From: a bacterium
Lineage (GTDB): Bacteria; Patescibacteriota; Minisyncoccia; Minisyncoccales; RBG-13-42-11
Assembly: GCA_030646565.1 (NCBI GenBank)
Contig: JAUSLA010000069.1
Location: 1 to 10,541, forward strand
Reading direction: 5' to 3'
Length of the DNA: 10,541 nucleotides
In this document: in pieces, positions 5,533 to 10,541 of the stretch
Numbering within the stretch: the stretch's first letter is position 1
Layout: each line of letters starts with the position of its first letter
The notes under the pieces: model-generated
What the model was told of the DNA's origin: nothing
Database searches by the model: none
Seen by the model: only the letters and a program-made list of their open reading frames with translations
Translations under genes and position numbers: made by a program

Positions 5533-5560
5533 TTGACAGGGTTTGTGGGTATGCTAATAT
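5533..5560 (+). promoter_or_regulatory. Strong sigma-70-type promoter for a structured RNA
   Basis: TTGACA (5533-5538), a 16-bp spacer ending TGC, then TAATAT (5555-5560): consensus -35 and an extended -10 (TGCTAATAT). The predicted start is about 5566-5569, exactly where a long closing stem of the downstream RNA begins. Spacer length and the GGTATGCTA core match the promoter at 4737-4710 on the other strand. Confidence 0.82.
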
Positions 5561-5566
5561 ACTAAT

Positions 5567-5691
5567 AAGAGAGGCTTCCGGAGCTGTTGGCTAGATACCG
5601 ATGGCTAAGCGCCTCTGCCTTGCTGTGGGGGCCAGAAGCTCTCTTTGTTGATGCCCCGCATTTGCATTACATTTGCGGGGCTTTATCTTTT
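5567..5691 (+). ncRNA. Stand-alone structured small RNA, family not recognised
   Basis: A non-coding unit of about 125 nt between a strong promoter and an intrinsic terminator. The 5' end AAGAGAG (5567-5573) pairs with CTCTCTT (5639-5645). After one bulged G, CTTC (5575-5578) pairs with GAAG (5635-5638), and after one mismatch GG pairs with CC, giving a long closing stem. The interior (5582-5631) can form alternatives, for instance AGAGGC (5570-5575) with GCCTCT (5611-5616), which competes with the closing stem. No ORF spans it. It lacks the SRP-RNA apical motif, tRNA or tmRNA features and known riboswitch cores I can recall. It could be a divergent 6S-like or other housekeeping RNA. It is not placed as a leader, because the next gene lies on the opposite strand. 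Confidence 0.65.
5653..5691 (+). terminator. Intrinsic terminator of the small RNA
   Basis: GCCCCGCA (5653-5660) pairs with TGCGGGGC (5674-5681) around a 13-nt loop, followed by TTTATCTTTT (5682-5691). An 8-bp, almost all G-C stem with a U-rich tail is a strong Rho-independent terminator. Confidence 0.88.
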
Positions 5692-5701
5692 AAATAAGTT
5701 A

Positions 5702-5919
5702 AGGCGAAGAAGCCTTCAGCTTCTTCTTGACCTTCGTTCCGCTTCACGGAACTCGGGTAGGCGATGAAAACTGCGTTTTCATCTTCACTCTTCACTGCGG
5801 TTCGAGTAGGCGAAGAGGCCTTTGGCCTCTTCTTGAATCTTCGCTTGTCGAGTTCGCCTATAGCGAACGAAGATAGAAAAGAAGATTTATCTTCTTTGAT
5901 TTGCTACGCGAAAGCTCGA
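5702..5919. repeat. Hairpin-repeat block E (between small RNA and PEGA gene)
   Basis: The longest block in the window, about 218 nt, with four main hairpins. GAAGAAGC/GCTTCTTC lies near 5706-5726. GATGAAAAC (5763-5771) pairs perfectly with GTTTTCATC (5775-5783). GAAGAGGCC (5812-5820) pairs with GGCCTCTTC (5824-5832). AAAGAAGAT (5878-5886) pairs with ATCTTCTTT (5889-5897). Linking modules GTTCCG/CGGAAC followed by ACTCGGGTAGG (about 5735-5761) and GCTACGCGAAAGCTCGAT (5903-5920) match the terminal modules of other blocks. The block ends at the stop codon of the convergent gene. Confidence 0.85.
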
Positions 5920-7188
5920 TTATTTAATCAGTTTGTCTGATTGGTATAAGTTTCCTTCGCTTAAAATGTATAATTTTTTTGTATCTTCTGACCAGAAAGG
6001 TTCTGGATTTTTATATTCCGCAATATCAATAATATTCACTTTATCTCTCTCATCCACCTCGCTTATCTTAATTTTGTCTCCCGTGTTAAAAATTAAGTAA
6101 TCAGAGTTAAGCCAATTAAGGTTTTGGATTTTTTCTGAAAGGCGCATAAGGAAAACCTTGCTTCCGGCTTTTTCTCTCATTCCTTCGTCCTGCAGGTATA
6201 AAATCCATATTTCATAATCTGAAAAATAAACTAATTTTTTTGAATTGGGGGATATTTTTATGTTATTTGTTTCTCCAAAGAACTTTTCAAAAGTTCTTGA
6301 ATCTGGATTAAATTGATAAAGGTTTTTATTCTCTTGTAAAAAAATGCTGCTTTGAAATACTTTCAATTTGTAGTCGGTTTCCTGTTGGACGGGGAATGGG
6401 TTTTCGTTTATTTTCTGTTTTGAGGCGAGAGAAGTATCGGCCTTGAAAAGATGACCAAAATTATCTAAATAATAAAGAGCATTATTAACCTTTTGATAGG
6501 CCAGAATATTTTCATTAGATATTAAAGGGGGAGTTGTTTCTATCAGAGTTGAAGGAATTATATCGGTTTGTAAACTAAAATATCTTATTTTTTCGCCTGC
6601 CGCAGCTTCCAGAAATATTTCTTTTGAATCGGGGGAAAATTCCAAATTAAACAATTCGGCGCCTCGGAGAGAAATGTCTTTTTCCGAAATTAGCTGGCTT
6701 TTAAGATTTTTGTCTAATTCATAAAGCTTTAGCTCCCAAATATTATTTTCTTTTTCATATATAATTATATTTTTCTGGTCGGGAGAAAGCCAGAAATTTT
6801 CCACTCCTTTGGTTAAAACATTGAAGTTAGGCCTCTGGGGAAATAAAATGGCCGTCTTAATTTCAGTAACTTCTTTTTCTTTTACCGCGAGACTTTTCTC
6901 CCAGGAATAATAACCCTCTTTTTTGATTTCCACTTTGTATTTTCTCGGAAGGATATTTTCAACAAGAGCGGAACCGAAGAAAAAATCAGTTTTTTTAACT
7001 AATTTTCCGTCAAGATAAATTTCAGTTTGCTTTGGTAATACTTTGAAAAAGAATCCGCCCGTTTGGCTAAGTTTTTTATTCTCTAAATCAAGCCGATATC
7101 CTTGGCTGTAAAGAATAAAAAAAGGGGCAACTATAAAGAAAAGAAAGGCGCAAATAAAAAAGAGGATTGTCCTGTTCTTTTTTAACAT
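5920..7188 (-). CDS. Membrane-anchored PEGA-domain / beta-propeller-like protein
   Basis: A 422-residue protein. After a basic start (MLKKNR) a hydrophobic helix of about residues 8-28 forms a signal anchor. SQGYRLDLENKKL follows, then a PEGA-type domain at about 43-115 with PKQTEIYLDGKLVKKT, LPRKYKVEIKKEGYYSWEKSL and a final beta strand. The remaining about 300 residues contain recurring motifs of WD40/TolB-like propeller blades: SPDQKNIIIYEKENNIWELKLYE, FSPDSKEIFLE, ISPNSKKLVYFSDYEIWIL, WSEDTKKLYIL. The bulk should lie outside the membrane. A role at the cell surface, perhaps binding envelope carbohydrate, is inference. It is divergent from mreB, 88 bp apart. Its -10 sits so close to the ATG that the message is probably leaderless. 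Confidence 0.82.
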   Translation of the reverse strand: MLKKNRTILFFICAFLFFIVAPFFILYSQGYRLDLENKKLSQTGGFFFKVLPKQTEIYLDGKLVKKTDFFFGSALVENILPRKYKVEIKKEGYYSWEKSLAVKEKEVTEIKTAILFPQRPNFNVLTKGVENFWLSPDQKNIIIYEKENNIWELKLYELDKNLKSQLISEKDISLRGAELFNLEFSPDSKEIFLEAAAGEKIRYFSLQTDIIPSTLIETTPPLISNENILAYQKVNNALYYLDNFGHLFKADTSLASKQKINENPFPVQQETDYKLKVFQSSIFLQENKNLYQFNPDSRTFEKFFGETNNIKISPNSKKLVYFSDYEIWILYLQDEGMREKAGSKVFLMRLSEKIQNLNWLNSDYLIFNTGDKIKISEVDERDKVNIIDIAEYKNPEPFWSEDTKKLYILSEGNLYQSDKLIK

Positions 7189-7196
7189 ATTTTTCT

Positions 7197-7225
7197 ATTA
7201 TATCTCATTAATGATTACCGAACAA
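7197..7225 (-). promoter_or_regulatory. Promoter of the PEGA gene, likely leaderless
   Basis: Minus strand: TTGTTC (7225-7220, weak -35), a 17-bp spacer, perfect TATAAT (7202-7197). The expected start is about 7 nt after the -10, at 7189-7190, 1-2 nt before the ATG at 7188. There is no room for a Shine-Dalgarno. Confidence 0.6.
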
Positions 7226-7233
7226 TGGAAAAG

Positions 7234-7262
7234 TTGCTAAAATTCGGCTATTGAGGTATATT
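7234..7262 (+). promoter_or_regulatory. Promoter of mreB
   Basis: TTGCTA (7234-7239), a 17-bp spacer, TATATT (7257-7262). Four of six and five of six match consensus. Transcription would begin near 7269, leaving only about 8 nt before the ATG at 7277, too short for a normal Shine-Dalgarno. Confidence 0.55.
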
Positions 7263-7276
7263 GAAAGTATAAAACT

Positions 7277-8278
7277 ATGCCAAAACTTGGTATTGATTTA
7301 GGAACTTGCAACTCTTTAGTTTTTATCCCCGGAAAAGGGGTGGTTTTGCAAGAACCCTCGGTAGTGGCGGTTTCTCACGCAGAAAACAGGATTTTAGCCG
7401 TGGGGGAGGCGGCAAAGGAAATGACGGGAAAAACCCCGGACACCATCAGGGTTTACAGGCCAATGAAAGACGGAGTTATTGCTGATTTTCGGGTAACTCA
7501 AGCAATGCTTAGATATTTCATTGAAAAAACACTGGGATTTTGGAAATTTTTGAAGCCGGAATTGGTAATCAGCGTGCCGGCTGGCATCACTTCAACGGAA
7601 AGAAGGGCTGTTGTTGAAGCTGCGGTTAACGCCGGGGCAAAAATAGCGTATTTAGCTAAAGAACCCATTCTGGCCGCGCTTGGGGCGGGTATTCCGATTA
7701 ATTCTTGCTCTGGCAATATGATTGTGGATATAGGCGGCGGCACATCGGAAATAGCTGTAATTTCTCTAGGCGGAATAGTCACCTGCCATTCGGTAAGAAT
7801 AGGCGGAGACAAGATGGATCTTGCCATTTCCGACTTTATTAAAAAGAAATACAATCTCGCGATCGGCGAGCAGACGGCAGAGGAAATTAAAATTAAAATT
7901 GGCACTACTCTTCCCGAGAAAGAAGAAAAGAAATTAGAAATTCGCGGAAGGGATTTGGTCGCGGGGCTGCCTCGGACCGTTAAAATTTCTTCAAACGAAG
8001 TGGCGGAAGCGATTTCGGATATAATCGCCGCAATTATTCAGTCAATTAAAATGGTTTTAAGGGAGATGCCTCCTGAATTGTCGGCCGACGTTATAGACAA
8101 AGGAATGACGCTTTCCGGGGGAGGGGCTTTATTAAGAAATCTTTCCGAAAGAATTGCGCAGGAAACCGGCGTTCACTGCGCTATAGCTGATGAGCCCTTA
8201 TTATGCGTGGCCAAAGGGACGGGAGTGATTTTAGAGAACTTAGATGTTTACAAAAAAAGTATAATGAGCAAGAAGTAA
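7277..8278 (+). CDS. mreB: Rod-shape determining protein MreB (bacterial actin)
   Basis: A 333-residue actin-fold ATPase of standard MreB length. The nucleotide site is complete: phosphate-1 loop GIDLGTCNSLVF (5-16), connecting segment ISVPAGITSTERRAV (98-112), phosphate-2 loop IVDIGGGTSEIAVIS (149-163), IGGDKMDLAI (175-184) and the adenosine motif LSGGGALLRNL (279-289). MreB polymerises under the membrane and organises the cell-wall elongation machinery. The usual mreC, mreD and rodA genes do not follow; a repeat block and holB do. The start at 7277 gives the expected MPKLGIDLGT. The upstream neighbour is a divergent membrane protein, which may be a chance pairing. Confidence 0.96.
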   Translation: MPKLGIDLGTCNSLVFIPGKGVVLQEPSVVAVSHAENRILAVGEAAKEMTGKTPDTIRVYRPMKDGVIADFRVTQAMLRYFIEKTLGFWKFLKPELVISVPAGITSTERRAVVEAAVNAGAKIAYLAKEPILAALGAGIPINSCSGNMIVDIGGGTSEIAVISLGGIVTCHSVRIGGDKMDLAISDFIKKKYNLAIGEQTAEEIKIKIGTTLPEKEEKKLEIRGRDLVAGLPRTVKISSNEVAEAISDIIAAIIQSIKMVLREMPPELSADVIDKGMTLSGGGALLRNLSERIAQETGVHCAIADEPLLCVAKGTGVILENLDVYKKSIMSKK

Positions 8279-8304
8279 ATTATTTTAACATTTTAACATA
8301 GGTA

Positions 8305-8410
8305 GTCAAAGAGGACTTCGTCCACCCGAGCCGTAGGCGACGGGTGGAAAAGAACACAAAGTGTTCTTTGACTCTTTTCCACCTTCGTCCCGATTCGCGG
8401 GACTCGGTCA
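8305..8410 (+). repeat. Hairpin-repeat block F (mreB-holB gap), a model complete unit
   Basis: The most regular copy. The opening 26 bases (8305-8330) are identical to the start of the insertion in rpsI. ACCCGAGCC...GGC...GGGTGG forms the second stem (about 8324-8347). AAAGAACAC (8349-8357) pairs perfectly with GTGTTCTTT (8361-8369). GACTC, a CTTTTCCACCTTC linker, and GTCCCG (8387-8392) / CGGGAC (8398-8403) follow. ACTCGGT ends the unit 3 nt before the holB ATG. Confidence 0.85.
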
Positions 8411-9328
8411 ATGATAATCGGTCATCAGAAACAATGGGCGTTTCTTTCTATCCTGGCTAAAAGCGGAAATTTCTCTCACGCTTATTTATTTTCCGGCCAG
8501 GAAAAAATAGGGAAAAAAACTCTGGCTTTAGAATGGCTTTCTTTGCTCTTTAAACAGCCGATATTTACCAACAACGGGATAATGCATCCTGATTTATCTT
8601 TAATTGAACCCAAAGAAAAGGAAATTCAAATAGCTCAAATAAGAGAGCTTATCTGGAAATTATCTTTAAAGCCTTATTCTGCTCCTTTCAAGGCGGCGAT
8701 AATTGACAAGGCTCATTCAATGAACGAAGAGGCCCAGAGCTCGCTTTTAAAAACCTTGGAAGAGCCGAGAGGAAAAGCTCTTTTAATTTTAATTTCAGAA
8801 TCTCCCCAATACCTTTTGCCGACTATTATTTCCCGTGTTGAAAAAATTAAATTTTATCCGGCCGGAAAAAAGGAAATTAAAAATTATCTGAAAAATAAAG
8901 AGCTTCCAGAGGAGGCAAAAGAAGAAATTTCCAGAATTTCTTGCGGGAGACTTGGTAGAGCCGCAGATTTTATTTCAGACCCCCAAAAATTAAAGGAATG
9001 GGAAAAAACCGAGAAAGAGTTAGCCGTAATTTTAAATTCAGACATAGCGGACAAATTTCAATACGCCAAAGAGCTTTCGCAAAAAGACAATTTGAAAGAA
9101 ATTCTTGAGGTCTGGCTCGCTTTTTTCCGGGAAAAATTAATGTTAAAAATAAATCCCGAGTCGGATGGAAAACAATATGGTAAATCTTCGCAGGGACTGG
9201 ACATTTCAAAATACCCCTTGATTAAAATAAAAAACATTTTATCTAAAATTCAGACAATAAATTATTTAATTGCGACCACGAATGTTAATACGCGCTTAAT
9301 TCTTGAAACATTTATGTTGGATTTATAA
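8411..9328 (+). CDS. holB: DNA polymerase III delta-prime-like clamp loader subunit
   Basis: A 305-residue AAA+ clamp-loader protein starting MIIGHQKQWAFL, with HAYLFSGQEKIGKKTLALEWL (23-43). The P-loop is GQEKIGKKT (29-37), with Lys where the family consensus has Ser/Thr after GK, as in many delta-prime proteins. Then HPDLSLIEPKEKEIQIAQIREL (59-80), a Walker-B-like AAIIDKAHSMNEEAQSSLLKTLEEP (95-119, DKAH) and IISRVEKIKF (139-148) with the SR(C/V) motif. The cysteine zinc module usually found before HPD is missing. The role is to help load the sliding clamp at replication forks. The C-terminal third is poorly conserved, as is usual. The ATG at 8411 abuts a hairpin repeat and has no Shine-Dalgarno. 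DnaX (tau/gamma) is a less likely alternative, given the length and HPD context. Confidence 0.85.
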   Translation: MIIGHQKQWAFLSILAKSGNFSHAYLFSGQEKIGKKTLALEWLSLLFKQPIFTNNGIMHPDLSLIEPKEKEIQIAQIRELIWKLSLKPYSAPFKAAIIDKAHSMNEEAQSSLLKTLEEPRGKALLILISESPQYLLPTIISRVEKIKFYPAGKKEIKNYLKNKELPEEAKEEISRISCGRLGRAADFISDPQKLKEWEKTEKELAVILNSDIADKFQYAKELSQKDNLKEILEVWLAFFREKLMLKINPESDGKQYGKSSQGLDISKYPLIKIKNILSKIQTINYLIATTNVNTRLILETFMLDL

Positions 9329-9354
9329 TAGACGCGCCTGAACCTTAAAAATTG

Positions 9355-9516
9355 AGCCTCGCGAAGCGAAGCGAAAATGAAGAAGAGATTTATCTCTTCG
9401 CCTACCGAAGGTGAGTCAAAGAAGATAAATCTTCTTTTCCACCTGCGTCCCACTTTGTGGGACTTGGTAGATGAGGACGCAGTCCTTGTCGCCTGCCCGA
9501 GCGAAGCGAAGGGTCA
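9355..9516. repeat. Hairpin-repeat block G (holB to activase-like gene), mixed orientation
   Basis: GAAGAGAT (9382-9389) pairs with ATCTCTTC (9392-9399). AAAGAAGAT (9418-9426) pairs with ATCTTCTTT (9429-9437). This part reads GAGTC...CCACC, the reverse of the order in block F, so it is an inverted copy. GTCCCAC (9447-9453) pairs with GTGGGAC (9457-9463), followed by TTGGTAG. GATGAGGAC (9470-9478) pairs with GTCCTTGTC (9482-9490) through two G-T wobbles. CCCGAGCGAAGCGAAGGG (about 9496-9513) is a last module. Confidence 0.82.
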
Positions 9517-9518
9517 AT

Positions 9519-9531
9519 AGGAGGGAAAGTG
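9519..9531 (+). promoter_or_regulatory. Strong Shine-Dalgarno fixing a GTG start
   Basis: AGGAGG (9519-9524) lies 4 nt before GTG (9529-9531). It is the clearest ribosome binding site in the window and decides the start of the last gene, whose frame has no better ATG nearby. Confidence 0.75.
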
Positions 9532-10541
9532 AATCAGAAAGCAGATTATGCTATTTATAATCTGTTTCCGGCAAAAGGGGTGGAATACTTGCCTGGCGTA
9601 AATTTTTATCGTCATTGGAAAAAAAGAGAGGATTATGCTGAGCCAGTTTTGATTTATCAGCCTTTGGGAAATATTTGGGTTGCTATCGAATGGGCAGCTT
9701 TGAGATTAGGCATTTTGACCCTAGCTAAAATGATTTCTATAGCTGAAGGGCATCATTTATCAAGACCTCCGGTTATTACCGAGGCGATAAAACAGCTTGG
9801 AACAAGATATTCTCCAGAATTTATTTGTTTTCCTTATAAGGTGATTCTGGGTTATCTGCTCTTTGCTGGCCGGAGGTTTGAGAAATTAAGAGGACAGTCG
9901 CTTTATCCTCTTTTTTTAAGCCACGAAGGTCCTCTTTGTAGGGAACGAGCTTATGGCCGATTGCAAGAATCAAAGCTTAGCGAGTTATATCAGCAAGAAT
10001 TTCAAAAACAGGATTTTGATTTTTATATTGCCAAAGAGTCGCTTGCCGGACTTCTTGAACTTATTGCGCTGTTTCAAAAAATTTCCGGGAAGAGTTTCTT
10101 AGCGGTAGTTAGTATAATTAATGCGGCAATCAAAAGGCTGGATATTGTTGAGAAGTTTGAAGATGAAGTCAGGCACAGTCAGAGTTTAGGCGTTGATTTT
10201 CGGGCAGCAGAAAAGATTCTGGAAGAAATGAAAGAGGCAATAGTCCAAGACGAAATTTCTCCTTCAAGGGTTTTAAAGCAAGCGCAAGAGAAACTGGGAA
10301 AACTACACAAGCCCAGGTCAGAAGCAAAAGTCATTTACATTACAGGAGAAATTTTTCATATCGAAGAGGCGGGAAGCTGCAGCGGCGACGTTTTGCGAGA
10401 AATAGCGAGAAGGGGATTTTATCCCAAAAAAAGAGTCGGACTCGGCCATTATACGCCGCGCTTCCAATTGACTATTTCAAGATTTGCAAGATTTATTTTA
10501 GCGTATTATGGCATTCCCGTACGCCATAAGATGAAAGAGTT
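9529..10541 (+). CDS. CoA-protein-activase / 2-hydroxyacyl-CoA dehydratase-related protein, 5' part
   Basis: An uninterrupted frame from the GTG at 9529 runs through the right edge with 337 codons visible. Landmarks fit the COG3581/DUF2229-like relatives of the HgdC/BadF activase and 2-hydroxyacyl-CoA dehydratase systems: GTRYSPEFICFPYKVILGY (about 91-109, with C100), EGPLCRERAYGRLQE (133-147, with C137, the position of the family's GPCRxGYY motif), then KVIYITGEIFHIEEAG (267-282), equivalent to the family's GEIYV segment. The family's cysteines are thought to carry an Fe-S cluster. The motifs are divergent (GPLCRERAY rather than GPCRFGYY), so the activity may differ. A strong Shine-Dalgarno and AT-rich coding suggest an expressed gene. 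Partners (the BadF-type ATPase) would lie beyond the window if present. Confidence 0.6.
   Translation, partial: MNQKADYAIYNLFPAKGVEYLPGVNFYRHWKKREDYAEPVLIYQPLGNIWVAIEWAALRLGILTLAKMISIAEGHHLSRPPVITEAIKQLGTRYSPEFICFPYKVILGYLLFAGRRFEKLRGQSLYPLFLSHEGPLCRERAYGRLQESKLSELYQQEFQKQDFDFYIAKESLAGLLELIALFQKISGKSFLAVVSIINAAIKRLDIVEKFEDEVRHSQSLGVDFRAAEKILEEMKEAIVQDEISPSRVLKQAQEKLGKLHKPRSEAKVIYITGEIFHIEEAGSCSGDVLREIARRGFYPKKRVGLGHYTPRFQLTISRFARFILAYYGIPVRHKMKE

Noticed and set aside
5567..5650. SRP (4.5S) RNA
   Set aside because: The universally conserved apical loop and asymmetric-loop motif (GGTCAGG...GGAAGGAGCAGCC type) is not present on either strand.
7498..7905. 135-codon minus-strand frame within mreB
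   Set aside because: Antisense shadow of a highly conserved gene, with no recognisable protein features.
953..9516. A CRISPR array or tRNA cluster as explanation of the repeats
   Set aside because: Repeats are not regularly spaced, have no unique spacers of uniform size, occur in both orientations and within coding sequence, and show no tRNA features.

Overview
The window looks like the chromosome of a small-genome, AT-rich bacterium. It most resembles a member of the Candidate Phyla Radiation (Patescibacteria, Parcubacteria-like). The basis is the compact alpha-operon, the short L13, the lysine-rich extensions on S11, S9 and RpoA, a PEGA plus beta-propeller membrane protein of a kind common in that group, and orphan housekeeping genes (mreB, a delta-prime clamp-loader gene). 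No phylogeny was run, so the placement is inference. All twelve genes whose stop lies in the window end in TAA or TAG, and no in-frame TGA needs recoding.

Layout. Positions 1-4157 are a ribosomal protein/RNA polymerase operon on +: rpmJ (5'-truncated by the window edge), rpsM, rpsK, rpsD, rpoA, rplQ, rplM, rpsI. Positions 4158-4826 hold repeat remnants, then a minus-strand mini-gene for a 53-residue protein with two predicted membrane helices, flanked by its own promoter and terminator. Positions 4827-5513 encode a Cas4/RecB-like PD-(D/E)XK nuclease with an Fe-S-type cysteine set. Positions 5533-5691 hold a stand-alone transcription unit (consensus promoter, about 125-nt structured RNA, intrinsic terminator) that matches no RNA family I recognise. 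Positions 5920-7188 (minus) encode the PEGA/propeller protein, divergent from mreB (7277-8278). Then come holB (8411-9328) and the first 337 codons of a protein resembling the CoA-protein-activase / 2-hydroxyacyl-CoA dehydratase-related family (COG3581-like), which runs off the right edge.

The most unusual content is a family of modular hairpin repeats filling most of the larger gaps (953-1099, 2631-2801, 4148-4217, 5702-5919, 8305-8410, 9355-9516). The core is a hairpin whose outer arms are GAAGA.../...TCTTC (or GATGA, AAAGA variants). The inner arm sequence changes from copy to copy but stays complementary. It is framed by ACCCGAG...GGGTGGA and by a terminal small stem followed by ACTCGGTAT. 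Copies occur in both orientations. One 150-nt block lies in frame inside rpsI and is translated as about 50 extra residues of ribosomal protein S9. Other copies supply the last codons of rpoA and rpsI, or end exactly at the start codons of rpsD, rplQ and holB. This resembles in concept the Rickettsia palindromic elements but has a different sequence, and it is the best candidate here for an undescribed system.

Other points of interest: RpoA lacks its C-terminal domain; rpsD and rpoA are separated by a near-perfect 69-bp palindrome; two independent promoters share the architecture TTGACA-16 bp-TGC-TAnnnT with a common GGTATGCTA core.
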